This document shows positions 34,821 through 44,212 of a DNA stretch of 64,000 bases, one piece after another (positions within the stretch are counted from its first letter, which is position 1; every line of letters starts with the position of its first letter). The translations under genes were made by a program, and so were the position numbers. The stretch comes from Alphaproteobacteria bacterium (GTDB lineage Bacteria; Pseudomonadota; Alphaproteobacteria; UBA828): positions 1 through 64,000 of the forward strand of contig JAJDVB010000222.1 in NCBI GenBank assembly GCA_022826345.1, in the 5' to 3' direction. The notes below the pieces were generated by a model that saw only the letters and a program-made list of their open reading frames with translations, did no database searches and was not told where the DNA came from.

Positions 34821-36014
34821 TCACGGCCCCCGCCGATGCACCACCCGGTTTTCGGCGAGCCGTGCGATGTCGGCTTCGTCGTGGCCGAGCTCTTCGAGGA
34901 TCGTCGCGTTGTCCGCGCCGAGCCAAGGCGCGATATAGCGGATCTCGGCCGGGGTTTGGGTGAATCGGGCCGCCGGCCTTGGCTGGCGCACCGGGCCGAG
35001 ATCGGGATCCCCGCGGACCTCGATGATACCGTTCTCGACGACTTGGGGGTCCGCGATCACCTCGCCGCGACTGAGCACCGGCGCGGCGGGGACGGTCTCT
35101 CGGTCGAACCTGGCGAGGATTTCCGCCGTTGGCCACTTGGCGATCTCCCGGTTCATGATCGTGCGGCGCTCGGTCCTGTTGTGGCCGCGCGCGGCGGCGG
35201 TCTCGAAGCGCGGGTCCAGGGTCAGCTCCTCGCGGCCGAAGGCGCGGCACATCCCCGCCCATTCCGCGTCCGAGACGGCGGCCGCGGTGATATAGCCGTC
35301 GGCGGTCCGGAAGATCAGATCGGGCCCCGCCTGTTCCTGCGTCGGATCCTGCTCGTTGTCGAGGAAGGTGAGCGGCGAACTCGCCTCCGGCCACAGATAG
35401 GCGACCATGGCGTCGAGCATGGCGAGGCGGATGTGCTGGCCCTTGCCGGTGCGCTCGCGTGCGAACAAAGCCGCCGTGATCGCCTGCGCCGCGGTCAGCG
35501 CTGTCGTCTTGTCGGGGACGATGGTGCGCACCATGTGCGGCCGGCCCGTCTCGTTGTCGGTCTGGATGTCGCAGAGCCCGCAAAGCGCCTGGATGACCGA
35601 ATCGTAGACCCGCTGGTGCGCATAGGGCCCCGACTCACCGAAGCCGCTGATCGAGACGAAGATGATGTCGGGCTTGAGTTCGCGAACGATGTCCTCGCCG
35701 AGCCCCATGCGCTCGATCGCGCCGGGCCGGAAGTTCTGCACCAGCACGTCAGCGGTCGCGGCGAGCTTGCGGACGATAGCGAGACCCTCGGTGGTCTTGA
35801 GGTCGACGCAGAGCGAGCGTTTGGATCGGTTGCAAGACAGGAAAGTGGCGGACATGCCGCGGTGGACGACACCGTACTGACGCATGATGTCGCCGGCCGG
35901 CGATTCGATCTTGATCACGTCCGCGCCCTGGTCGGCCAGCATCATGGTCGCCACCGGGCCCGAGACCATGGTCGTCAGGTCGAGAACGCGGATGCCGTCG
36001 AGCGGGCCCGGCAT
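34821..36014 (-). CDS. Class III CoA transferase (CaiB/BaiF family)
   Basis: A 397-residue CoA transferase, the second in the window. Motifs include IRVLDLTTMVSGPVA, GADVIKIESPAGD, NRSKRSLCVDLK, VQNFRPGAIERMG and the FGESGPYAHQRVYD segment, with a catalytic Asp expected near VPDKTTALTAAQAI. It lies 3 bp downstream of a glutathione S-transferase-like gene, suggesting a small two-gene catabolic operon. It shares the fold but not close identity with the copy at 29021-30202. The acid substrate is unknown. Confidence 0.9.
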   Translation of the reverse strand: MPGPLDGIRVLDLTTMVSGPVATMMLADQGADVIKIESPAGDIMRQYGVVHRGMSATFLSCNRSKRSLCVDLKTTEGLAIVRKLAATADVLVQNFRPGAIERMGLGEDIVRELKPDIIFVSISGFGESGPYAHQRVYDSVIQALCGLCDIQTDNETGRPHMVRTIVPDKTTALTAAQAITAALFARERTGKGQHIRLAMLDAMVAYLWPEASSPLTFLDNEQDPTQEQAGPDLIFRTADGYITAAAVSDAEWAGMCRAFGREELTLDPRFETAAARGHNRTERRTIMNREIAKWPTAEILARFDRETVPAAPVLSRGEVIADPQVVENGIIEVRGDPDLGPVRQPRPAARFTQTPAEIRYIAPWLGADNATILEELGHDEADIARLAENRVVHRRGP

Positions 36015-36017
36015 GGC

Positions 36018-36674
36018 TCAGACCTCTGACGCGCTGCGACCGCCATAGTTGCGCGGATAGGTCTCCGCATAGGCCGGGCGCGCCCGCAGCCGCGAGCAGT
36101 AATCGCGCAGCCAGTCCGGCAAGGCGAGCTCGTAGTGCTCGGCGGCATCCAGGCAGGACATGAAGAGAATGTCGGCGATGCTGAACCTCTCCCCCATCAG
36201 GAACGGGCCTGCGCCGGTGATCCTTTCCTCCATGCATTCGAGCTGGTGGTCGAAATACTCGATCGCCGCGCTGACGGCGATCGGCGAAGCACCGTATATC
36301 TCGACCAGGTCGCCGTGGCGCCGAATGCTGTAGATCGCGTTGGCGTCGAGCTCGCTCATGGTGAAGAAGCTCCATTCGAGCAGCCGCGCCCGCCCGAGCG
36401 TGTCGTCGGGCACATAGACGTGATCCGGCACCGGAAACGTCTCGGTCATGTAGGTCATGATCGCGGCGCTCTCGGTCAGGCAGACGTCGCCGTGGACCAT
36501 CGCCGGAATCTTGTGCCGCGGGTTGATGGCCAGGAATTCTGCGGTCTTGGTCTCGCCGGTACGCGGGCCGATGGGGCGGTGCTCGTAGTCGAGGCCCAAC
36601 TCCTCCGCGAGCCAGAGCGTGCGGTGAGTTCGCATCGTGCCGGCGCCCCAGAGGACGAGATTTTGCGTCGTCAT
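36018..36674 (-). CDS. Glutathione S-transferase-like protein
   Basis: A 218-residue GST. The thioredoxin-fold N-terminal domain begins NLVLWGAGTMRTHRTLWLAEELGLDYEHR, with the conserved cis-Pro and Glu-Ser pair in HKIPAMVHGDVCLTESAAIMTYM, and the helical C-terminal domain contains MGERFSIADILFMSCL (N-capping motif). The position normally holding the catalytic Ser/Tyr/Cys is GTMRTH, so the activating residue may be Thr. It precedes a CoA transferase by 3 bp. The role may be isomerisation or dehalogenation-type chemistry on a glutathione adduct; not certain. Confidence 0.85.
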   Translation of the reverse strand: MTTQNLVLWGAGTMRTHRTLWLAEELGLDYEHRPIGPRTGETKTAEFLAINPRHKIPAMVHGDVCLTESAAIMTYMTETFPVPDHVYVPDDTLGRARLLEWSFFTMSELDANAIYSIRRHGDLVEIYGASPIAVSAAIEYFDHQLECMEERITGAGPFLMGERFSIADILFMSCLDAAEHYELALPDWLRDYCSRLRARPAYAETYPRNYGGRSASEV

Positions 36675-37154
36675 GTCATGACTTCCAGAGTGTCCAAGAC
36701 TAGATGCGGTTGCAGCCCCGGCGCTCCGAGCAGCAGGATAGCCGCGATTCCGTATCCTAGGGCAGATGTTGAATGCGAAGAACCAGTCGATTGCCGCGCC
36801 CGGAACGCAGACGTCCCGCACGCCGATCCGCGCCATTTGCGACGAACTCAGGCCCTCGACTGGCTAGAGACGGTCGATTGGAGCTCTCGACCCTGATGAG
36901 GCCTCAGACCGGCTTTACGCCTCGAACCGCTTTCCCTCCGCTGCTTCAGCACCCAATTTAGGCCGACTTTTGCCGCACCGTAGCCGCTGCATTTTCCGGC
37001 GCATTCACAGCGACATTTGCCCCGATTTACGGCGTCTCTTGTCGTGCTACAAAGATTGGCACAGCTTGCGTTCCCCCTCCGTTTTCGGGGGAAGGGGAAC
37101 AGAGGCAGGTGGGCGTTGCTCAGGCCGTCCTGGCCGGAAGGGCTGGATCGCGTT
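36675..37154. other. 480-bp intergenic region with one hairpin
   Basis: No gene with recognisable features is open here. TTCCCCC (37071-37077) and GGGGGAA (37087-37093) form a 7-bp stem with a 9-nt loop about 60 bp after the dioxygenase stop on the minus strand and may act as a weak terminator. The remainder should contain the promoter of the GST/CoA-transferase pair. Confidence 0.5.
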
Positions 37155-38051
37155 TCAGTAGTGCGGTGTGCGGTTCCAGGGTTCGGGCGCGACGGGGCCG
37201 GGGTCGGTGACGAGGAAGGGCGTGACCAGGCTGCGCTGGGGCTCGGGCCAGGTGTCGGGGCGGAGCGTGCGGCCGGGGGCGGCATCGGTGTCGATCTCCT
37301 CGCGCCGGTAGATTTGCCAGATGCGGGCTTTGAGCGGGTCCGGCAACGCCTCGTAGTCCGGATGCCACCAGAGCGTGATGTTGGTGCGCTCGCGGCCCGA
37401 GCGGTTGGGGTGGGCGCCGTGGATCAACCGCGCGTCGACCACGACGACATCGCCCGCGGTCACCGGCACGTCGACCTCGTCCGGGTGCGGGGCGAAGGCG
37501 GCATCGTCCGGGTTGCGCACCTCGGCGAGCGTGGGGTCGTGCGCGTCGACAAGGTCGTGCAGAGGATGGGGCTTGCGGTGAGAGCCGGGGATCAGCCGGA
37601 GGCAGCCGTTCTCCCGCGTGGTGTCGGTCATGTAAAGGAAGAGCGCGACCTGGGCGATGCGCCCCTCGCGCGAGATCGGATGCTGCCAGCCCCACCAGTC
37701 CTGATGCCAGAAGAGCGCAGGCCCGCCCGGCGGCTTGCTGATGACGTAGCCCGAGGAGAAGAGCGTGCCCGGCAAGCCAAGCCGCTCGAACATCTTCCGG
37801 AAGCCGGCATGCGCGATCAGGGCTGCGAAGGCGGGGTGGTCCGCGACGGGGACGAGGCTCCCCTGCGAGCGCCACTGCGCACGGTGGTCGGTATCGACGG
37901 TGCCGAGCGCCGCCTCCGCCGCTGCTCTGATCGCTCGCAGCGCGGCGGGGTCGAGAACCTGCGGCACATGGCAGAAGCCGTCGGCTTCCAGTCGGCTCCG
38001 CGCCGCCTCGCCATCCCACGCCGGCGGGCGCATCTCGGTGGCGTCGTTCAC
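37155..38051 (-). CDS. Phytanoyl-CoA dioxygenase (PhyH) family oxygenase
   Basis: A 298-residue Fe(II)/2-oxoglutarate oxygenase. The metal triad is visible as H-x-D in LFWHQDWWGW and a distal His in DARLIHGAHPNRSG, with a downstream Arg (GRERTNITLWW) likely to bind 2-oxoglutarate. GTG 38051, one base after the stop of the M20 peptidase gene, is taken as the start because it gives tight coupling; ATG 38033 inside the frame is the alternative. PhyH relatives hydroxylate diverse small molecules (phytanoyl-CoA, ectoine, phosphonates, halogenated compounds), so the substrate is open. It is last of a run of catabolic genes from 44016 down. Confidence 0.85.
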   Translation of the reverse strand: MNDATEMRPPAWDGEAARSRLEADGFCHVPQVLDPAALRAIRAAAEAALGTVDTDHRAQWRSQGSLVPVADHPAFAALIAHAGFRKMFERLGLPGTLFSSGYVISKPPGGPALFWHQDWWGWQHPISREGRIAQVALFLYMTDTTRENGCLRLIPGSHRKPHPLHDLVDAHDPTLAEVRNPDDAAFAPHPDEVDVPVTAGDVVVVDARLIHGAHPNRSGRERTNITLWWHPDYEALPDPLKARIWQIYRREEIDTDAAPGRTLRPDTWPEPQRSLVTPFLVTDPGPVAPEPWNRTPHY

Positions 38052-38052
38052 C

Positions 38053-39225
38053 CTACCCGCCCGTGGCCAGCTCGCGCTCGACCAGCGTCGCCCAGTAGCT
38101 CGCGCCGATGGGCAGGATCTCGTCGTTGAAGTCGTAGCCGGGGTTGTGGAGGAAGCAGCCGCCGGGGCCCAGCCCGTTGCCGATCCAGATGTAGCTGCCG
38201 GGCCGGGCGTGGAGCATGTAGGCGAAGTCCTCCGACCCCATGCAGGGCGCGAGGTCGCGGTGCACGCGCTCCGCCCCCACCACGGCACTGGCCGCGGCCT
38301 CGGCGCGGTCGGTCTCGTCCGCCGTGTTGACCGTGGCGGGGAAGCGCCCTTCCACATTCACCGTAGCCCGCGTGCCGAGGGCCGTGGCCGTGCTCTCCGC
38401 GATCCTTTGGATGTTGGCGGCGATCAGGTCCCTCACCTCCGGCTTGAAGGTGCGGACGGTGCCGGCGAGCTCGACGGCTTGCGGGATGACGTTGAAGGCG
38501 TCGCCGCCGTGGATCATGGTCACGCTGACGACGCCCGCCTCCAGCGGGTCTACGTTGCGGGCCACGATGGACTGCAGGCCGGTGACGATCTGCGCCGCCG
38601 CCACCACGGCATCGTGGCCGAGGTGGGGCATGGCGCCGTGGGCGCCGGTGCCCTCCACCGTGATGGTGAACTCGTCGCAGGCCGCCATCATCGGCCCGGT
38701 GCGGACGGCGATCTCGCCCGGCGGCAGGCCCGGCCAGTTGTGCATGCCGTAGACGGCGCTGGCCGGGAAGCGCTCGAACAGCCCGTCCTTCACCATGGCT
38801 TCGCCGCCGCCGAGCCCTTCCTCGGCGGGCTGGAACACGAAGTAGACCGTGCCGGCGAAGTTTCGGGTCTCGGCGAGGTACCGGGCCGCGCCCAGCAGCA
38901 TGGTCGTGTGCCCGTCGTGGCCGCAGGCGTGCATGGTGCCGTCGTTGACCGACCGGTGGGCGACGTCGTTCCCCTCCAGGATCGGCAAAGCGTCCATGTC
39001 CGCGCGGAGCGCGATGGCGCCGTCGCCCGGCGCGCCTTCGAGGATGCCGACCACGCCGGTTTTCGCGAGCCCGCGATGCACCTGAATGCCGAAGGATTCG
39101 AGTTTTTGGGCCACGACGGCGGAGGTGCGCTCCTCCTGGAAGCCGAGCTCAGGGTGCGCGTGGATGTCGCGCCGCCACGCCGTCATGTCGTCGTGGATGG
39201 CGGCAATGCGGTTGATGACGGGCAT
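38053..39225 (-). CDS. M20D-family amidohydrolase (hippurate/IAA-amino-acid hydrolase-like)
   Basis: A 390-residue metallopeptidase that releases acyl or aromatic acids from amino-acid conjugates. The metal-binding motif MHACGHDGHT near residue 98, catalytic Glu pair in QPAEEG near residue 132, the dimerisation domain, and the C-terminal MGSEDFAYML with a conserved metal ligand are all intact. Length and order match HipO/AmhX-type enzymes. It directly precedes the PhyH gene. The exact amide substrate is unknown. Confidence 0.92.
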   Translation of the reverse strand: MPVINRIAAIHDDMTAWRRDIHAHPELGFQEERTSAVVAQKLESFGIQVHRGLAKTGVVGILEGAPGDGAIALRADMDALPILEGNDVAHRSVNDGTMHACGHDGHTTMLLGAARYLAETRNFAGTVYFVFQPAEEGLGGGEAMVKDGLFERFPASAVYGMHNWPGLPPGEIAVRTGPMMAACDEFTITVEGTGAHGAMPHLGHDAVVAAAQIVTGLQSIVARNVDPLEAGVVSVTMIHGGDAFNVIPQAVELAGTVRTFKPEVRDLIAANIQRIAESTATALGTRATVNVEGRFPATVNTADETDRAEAAASAVVGAERVHRDLAPCMGSEDFAYMLHARPGSYIWIGNGLGPGGCFLHNPGYDFNDEILPIGASYWATLVERELATGG

Positions 39226-39330
39226 GGCGTCTCGCTCCCCGTTTCAGATCGTCAGGCTCGGAACGGAAGGCGGCCCGCCGGAACGCGCCGGCGAGCCGCT
39301 CGATTGCACCCCGGCAGCGGCCTGCGGTCG

Positions 39331-40695
39331 CTACTCGGCTGCCTCGGCGACCGGGCGGTTCATGCCGATCTCGGCGATCCGCTCCTGCGTGTAGACCTGG
39401 TGCCACATCTCGTAGGAGAACTCGGAGCGGAGACGCTGCGCCTTCGGGTTGATGGCGAGGTTCACGGTCTCGCCGCCCAGGATGATCTCGCGGATGCGAC
39501 TGCGGTCCTGCAGTTGAGTGATGTCGGCGAGCGGGTCGCCGTCGAAGACCAGGATGTCGGCGAGCCGGCCCTGCTCAAGCGCGCCCACCTGGCCTTCCTC
39601 CCGCACGAAGGTGCCGTTGTTGACCGTGGCGCAGCGCAGCGCCTCGGCCGACGAGATGCCGAGGTAGGTCACCATGTGCTCGAGCTCGCGGGCGTGCCAT
39701 TCGCCGTAGGGCGTGACCGCGAAACCGGAATCGGTGCCGGAGAGGAAGGTGACTCCGGCGTCGCGCGCCTTGACCAAGGAGCGCTGGGCGGCCTCGATCT
39801 CGCGCTTGTGCGCGTCCGGGAAGCCCGGATAGCAGCCGTCGCCGGGCCGGGTGAAGTCGATGTCGTTCACCACCAGGCTGAAGGTGGGGCAGATCATGCA
39901 ACCGTTCTCGACCACTGCCTCCAGGCCCTCGTCATCCATCCAGGCGGCGTGCAGGATCACGTCGACCCCGGCGCGGGCGGAATAGAGCACGGCCTCGGCG
40001 CCCCGCGCGTGCACCACCACCTTCTTGCCGAGCCGGTGGGCCTCGGCGACCATCGCCGTGGTCTCTTCCTGGTTGTAGCCGGCAACGAGGACGCTGGTCA
40101 TCGGGTTCATCGAATCGCCGTCCATGGCGATCTTGATGAAGTCCACGCCGTCCTTGGCCATGGTGCGGATTTCCGCGATCCCCTCGTTGGCATCGCGGGC
40201 GAGCACGCCGATGGAGGTCTCGGGCACGCCGATCCAAGTGGGATACCAGTCGGAGAGGCCCTGGCGGTTGGTGATCTGGCGCCCGGAGCAGGTGATGCGG
40301 GGGCCGACGAAGAGGCCAGCGTCGATGGCGTCGCGGATGGAGGGCGTCACCCGGCCGCTGGTCGTGGGGTCTGCCATCGAGGTGAAGCCTGCGGCGAGCA
40401 CCCGCTGGGCCGCCTCCATCCCGCGCAGCGCGCGAAACTCGACCGGCGCGTAGAGGTCGATGTCCTCCTCGGTCTTGGCATTGCCGTAGGAGAGGTGGAC
40501 GTGGACGTCGATCAGGCCCGGCAGCACGAAATGACCGGAGTGGTCCACCACGTCGTCCTCGGGCGCCACCACGGGCGCACCCGCGCTCGGCCCGACATAG
40601 GCGATGCGCTCGCCTTCGGTCACCACCGTCTGGTCGCGCTCGGCGCCGTCGCCCAAGCCGGTGAAAAGCTGTCCGCATCGAATATGTCTACGCAT
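39331..40695 (-). CDS. Metal-dependent amidohydrolase (imidazolonepropionase-like family)
   Basis: A 454-residue amidohydrolase with GLIDVHVHLSYG (H-x-H), VVVHARGAEAV, VILHAAWMDDEG and FLSGTDSGFAVTPYGEW (catalytic Asp) in order, and the closing LEQGRLADILVFDGDPLAD. ATG 40695 is preferred because GGAG precedes it by eight bases; ATG 40707 is an alternative. It is a distant paralogue of the copy at 14163-15437, with the same overall layout, which suggests that this organism uses several related hydrolases for cyclic amides. It lies within a catabolic run on the minus strand. Confidence 0.85.
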   Translation of the reverse strand: MRRHIRCGQLFTGLGDGAERDQTVVTEGERIAYVGPSAGAPVVAPEDDVVDHSGHFVLPGLIDVHVHLSYGNAKTEEDIDLYAPVEFRALRGMEAAQRVLAAGFTSMADPTTSGRVTPSIRDAIDAGLFVGPRITCSGRQITNRQGLSDWYPTWIGVPETSIGVLARDANEGIAEIRTMAKDGVDFIKIAMDGDSMNPMTSVLVAGYNQEETTAMVAEAHRLGKKVVVHARGAEAVLYSARAGVDVILHAAWMDDEGLEAVVENGCMICPTFSLVVNDIDFTRPGDGCYPGFPDAHKREIEAAQRSLVKARDAGVTFLSGTDSGFAVTPYGEWHARELEHMVTYLGISSAEALRCATVNNGTFVREEGQVGALEQGRLADILVFDGDPLADITQLQDRSRIREIILGGETVNLAINPKAQRLRSEFSYEMWHQVYTQERIAEIGMNRPVAEAAE

Positions 40696-40734
40696 CGCTC
40701 GCTCCATCGTCTTACCGGCACGTGTCGTTCAGCG

Positions 40735-41547
40735 TCAGCCGAACAGCATCTGCGCCGCAGCCAGCAGTTTATCAGGATGTTCCAGAGCCGGCGAATGACC
40801 GCACTCCGCGATCACGAAGGTGTCCGCCTTGTGGAGGTGCCGGGCGAGGACCCTGGTGTTCTCCTCGCAGGGGAAGGGCCGGTCGTCGCGGCCGTGGAGC
40901 ATCATCACCTGGCAGGCGAGGGCCGACAGCCGGTCGGGCGGGAGCACCGCCTCGTCGATGTAGCGCTGCTTGTCGCCCGCGAACATGCTGCGGAAGTAGG
41001 GGCCGTACTCGCCGTCGTGGAGGATCGCCATGCGGGCGTCGAGGAAGGCGTCGGTGATCACCGAGGGGTCGTGGACCAGAATCTCGGCCGCCTCGCGCAG
41101 CTCCTCGCGGGTCCCGGGGAAGCGCCAGCAGATCTCGGTCTCGCGGTTGGCGCGCGCGGGCGCGCCCATCGAACCGGTGGTCATCACCTTGGTGATGCGC
41201 GGGTTGTCCATGGCAAGCCCGAGCGCGAGGCTGCCGGAGAGCGAATGGCCGATCACGCCGGCCTCACCTACGGGCAGGAGGTCGAGCACCGCCTGGGCCT
41301 GGCGCCGCCAGAGCGGCAGGTCGAAATAAGGCTCCTCCGTCTTGCGGCCGGAGGCGCCGAAGCCGATCAGGTCGGTGGCGAAGATGCGATAGCGCGCGGC
41401 GAGCGGCTCCAGCACCAGCCGCCAGTTGCCGATGGTGCCGGCGCCGGGGCCGGAGCCATGCAGCATCAGGATGGGGAAGCCCTCGCCCCCTTCCCAGAGA
41501 TGAACCCGGTGCCCTTCGACGTCGATGTCGCGCTCGGCCAGTGCCAT
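40735..41547 (-). CDS. Alpha/beta hydrolase (meta-cleavage-product-hydrolase-like)
   Basis: A 270-residue hydrolase. The oxyanion segment LHGSGPGAGTIGNWR, the nucleophile elbow GHSLSG, an Asp in MLHGRDDRPFP and the catalytic His in ECGHSPALEHPD complete the triad. The G-S-G-P-G opening is typical of C-C bond hydrolases such as BphD and HsaD, but esterases share it. A perfect AAGGAG lies seven bases before ATG 41547. It sits between an amidohydrolase and the two-part dehydrogenase in a minus-strand run. Confidence 0.85.
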   Translation of the reverse strand: MALAERDIDVEGHRVHLWEGGEGFPILMLHGSGPGAGTIGNWRLVLEPLAARYRIFATDLIGFGASGRKTEEPYFDLPLWRRQAQAVLDLLPVGEAGVIGHSLSGSLALGLAMDNPRITKVMTTGSMGAPARANRETEICWRFPGTREELREAAEILVHDPSVITDAFLDARMAILHDGEYGPYFRSMFAGDKQRYIDEAVLPPDRLSALACQVMMLHGRDDRPFPCEENTRVLARHLHKADTFVIAECGHSPALEHPDKLLAAAQMLFG

Positions 41548-41589
41548 GTCGTCTCCTTGGTGCTGTGTGTTGCGCTCGACGCGCGGGGT

Positions 41590-44016
41590 TTACGCGCGGA
41601 GCCGCTCGTTGGAGGGGTCGACCGGCGAGTTGGGGACGATCCGTGCCGGACGCCGCTCGCCCAGAATTTCCACGGCGAGCCGGCGGCCGCGCACCGCGTG
41701 GTCGCGGGCGACGTAGCCGAGCGCGAGGCTTTGCCCCACCGTGTGGCCGTAGGCGCCGGAGGTGGCACGGCCGATCATGGACTCCCCGTCGTAAATCGGC
41801 TCGTTGCCCCAGGGGTCGGCGTCGTCGGCCTCCACTTCCAGGGTCACGAAGTCCTGCGGAACGCCCGCCTCGCGCTGGGCCACCAGAGCGTCACGGCCGA
41901 CGAAGTCGCCCTTGTCCAGCGCGACGAAGCGGTCCAGGCCGGCCTCGGAGGCGGAATACTCGATGGTCAGGTCCTGTCCCCACATGCGGTAGGATTTTTC
42001 GATCCTGAGCGAATCCATTGCCCGCATCCCGCACATGGCGAGGCCGTATTGCTCCCCGGCCTCCACCAGCGCGTCGAAGATGCGGTTCTGGTACTCGATG
42101 GGGTGGTGCAGCTCCCAGCCGAGCTCGCCCACGAAGTTGACCCGCATCGCGGTGGCCGGTGCCAGGCCGATGGAGATGGGCTGCGCCGTGAGCCAGGGGA
42201 AGGCCCCATTGGAGAGGTCCGCGTCTGTCACGGCCTGGAGGATGTCGCGCGAGCGCGGGCCTGCCAGCACGAGGACGCCGTGGGCGGTGGTGATGTTCTC
42301 GATCCTCACACCCTCGCCCGCGACGTGGCGCAGCAGGAAATCGTGGTCGTAGCGCTCGGCCGCACCAGAGCTCACCAAGTAGAAGGAGTCAGGCCCCTCG
42401 CGCAGCACCGTGAACTCGGAGCGCACGCCGCCGGTCACGGTGAGCGCATGGGCGAGTTTGATGCGGCCTCTGGCCTTGGGCAGCCGGTTGGCGAGAACGC
42501 GGTCGAGCGCGGCCTCGGCCGCCGGCCCGGAGACTCTGAACTTGGAGAAGCTGGTGATGTCGATCAGGCCGGCGCGCTCGCGCACCGCCCGACACTCGGC
42601 GCCCACCGACCCGAAGTAGTTGGTGCGGCGGAAGCTCCAGTCGTCCTTGGGCTCGGTGCCTTCGGGCGCGAACCAGTTGGGGCGCTCCCAACCGTAGCGC
42701 TGGCCCCAGACGGCGCCGTGGGCCGCAAGCCGCTCGTGGCAGGGACTGGTCTTGGCGGGCCGCGCCGCCGGGCGCTCTTCGTCCGGGTAATGAATGACGT
42801 AGAAGTGGCTGTAGACCTCCTCGCTCTTGACCCTGGTGTAGTTCTTGTTGGCGTAGGCGCCGAAGCGTCTGGGGTCCACCGTCAGCATGTCGATGGAGGG
42901 CTCGCCGTCCGCGATCCAGCGGGCGAGCTGCCAGCCGGCGCCGCCGGCGGTTGTGATGCCGAAGGCGAAGCCCTCGGCCAGCCAGAAGTTCGGCAGCCCA
43001 TAGGCCGGGCCGATGAGGGGGTTGCCGTCCGGCGTATGAGGAATGGGGCCGTTGACGCAATCCTTGATGCCGGCGCGGCCGAACGCAGGCACCCGCTCGA
43101 TCGCGGCCTCGATGTGCGGTTCGAGCCGTTCGAGGTCCGGGGGCAGAAGCTCCCGCCCGAAACCCTCCGGCACCCCGTCCACCGCCCAGGCCGGCGCGCC
43201 TTTCTCGTAAGGCCCGAGGATCAGGCCCTGGCGCTCCTCGCGCATGTAGTAGGAGGCGTCGGTCTCCCGCAGCACGGGCATCTCCGGGAGGCCCGCCGCC
43301 TTGCGCTCGATGAGCTCGGGGATCGTGTCGGTGACGAGGTACTGGTGCTCCACCGGGATCGTCGGCAGGTCGAGGCCCACCATCGCGCCCACCTGACGCG
43401 CCCAGGAGCCGGTCGCCGTCACCACGGTCTCGCAGGTGATGTCGCCCCGCGTGGTCTTCACCAGCCACGCGCCCGCACGGGTCCGCTCGATCCCCGTGAC
43501 CTCGGTGTTGCGGTTGATCTCCGCACCCCGGTCGCGTGCCCCCTTGGCCAATGCTTGCGTCACGTCCGCCGGTGCCACGTGGCCATCGTGGGGGTGGAAG
43601 AGCGCACCCTCCAGGCCGTCCAGGTTGCAGAGCGGCCAGAGCGCACCGATCTCGTTGGGGCCGATCAGCTCGAAGGGCACGCCGATGGTGTTAGCCGTGC
43701 CGCAGTAGTTGCGGTACTCGTCCATCCGCTCCTGATTGGTGGCGAGCCGCAGGTTGCCGGTGCGGTGAAAGCTCACCGCCTGGCCGGTCTCCTCCTCAAG
43801 CTGCTGATAGAGGTCGATCGAGTACTTGTGGAGCTGGGCGACGCTGTAGCTCATGTTGAAGAGCGGCAGCAGGCCTGCGGCGTGCCAGGTGGAGCCTGCG
43901 GTGAGCTCGGTCTTCTCGACCAGCATCACGTCCGACCAGCCGAGCTTCGCCAGATGGTAGAGCACGCTGCATCCGACGATGCCGCCGCCGATCACCACCA
44001 CCCGCGCCTGATCCCT
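41590..44016 (-). CDS. Dimethylglycine/sarcosine-dehydrogenase-like fusion (FAD domain + GcvT domain)
   Basis: An 808-residue enzyme. The N-terminal half is an FAD-dependent DAO domain starting VVVIGGGIVGCSVLYHLAKLG, with SYSVAQLHKYSIDLYQQLEEE and HQYLVTDTIPEL; STWHAAGLL, where many relatives attach FAD covalently to His, is present. The C-terminal half is an aminomethyltransferase (GcvT) fold with a tetrahydrofolate site, beginning near WGQRYGWERPNWF and containing FSKFRVSGPAAEAALDRVL and VNFVGELGWELHHP. Such enzymes demethylate N-methylated amino acids oxidatively, passing the C1 unit to folate. The first credible start is ATG 44016. The substrate may be dimethylglycine, sarcosine or a relative. 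Confidence 0.9.
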   Translation of the reverse strand, partial: RDQARVVVIGGGIVGCSVLYHLAKLGWSDVMLVEKTELTAGSTWHAAGLLPLFNMSYSVAQLHKYSIDLYQQLEEETGQAVSFHRTGNLRLATNQERMDEYRNYCGTANTIGVPFELIGPNEIGALWPLCNLDGLEGALFHPHDGHVAPADVTQALAKGARDRGAEINRNTEVTGIERTRAGAWLVKTTRGDITCETVVTATGSWARQVGAMVGLDLPTIPVEHQYLVTDTIPELIERKAAGLPEMPVLRETDASYYMREERQGLILGPYEKGAPAWAVDGVPEGFGRELLPPDLERLEPHIEAAIERVPAFGRAGIKDCVNGPIPHTPDGNPLIGPAYGLPNFWLAEGFAFGITTAGGAGWQLARWIADGEPSIDMLTVDPRRFGAYANKNYTRVKSEEVYSHFYVIHYPDEERPAARPAKTSPCHERLAAHGAVWGQRYGWERPNWFAPEGTEPKDDWSFRRTNYFGSVGAECRAVRERAGLIDITSFSKFRVSGPAAEAALDRVLANRLPKARGRIKLAHALTVTGGVRSEFTVLREGPDSFYLVSSGAAERYDHDFLLRHVAGEGVRIENITTAHGVLVLAGPRSRDILQAVTDADLSNGAFPWLTAQPISIGLAPATAMRVNFVGELGWELHHPIEYQNRIFDALVEAGEQYGLAMCGMRAMDSLRIEKSYRMWGQDLTIEYSASEAGLDRFVALDKGDFVGRDALVAQREAGVPQDFVTLEVEADDADPWGNEPIYDGESMIGRATSGAYGHTVGQSLALGYVARDHAVRGRRLAVEILGERRPARIVPNSPVDPSNERLRA

Positions 44017-44212
44017 CATGTCTCGGACCCTTTTCGCGCCGCATGCCCGCCCGAAGCGCGCGAACCCTATCACTTGCGCGCGGCTTTCGGCAGGTCGGCA
44101 TGTGCCTCCTCGCACGGCGTGCAAAGGCAACCCGCCGCGCCTATCCTTCGGCTCCGAGCGATAGCCGGGTGTTGCGGTGCCCATGCCCGCGACGGGAACG
44201 GAGAGACGCGCC

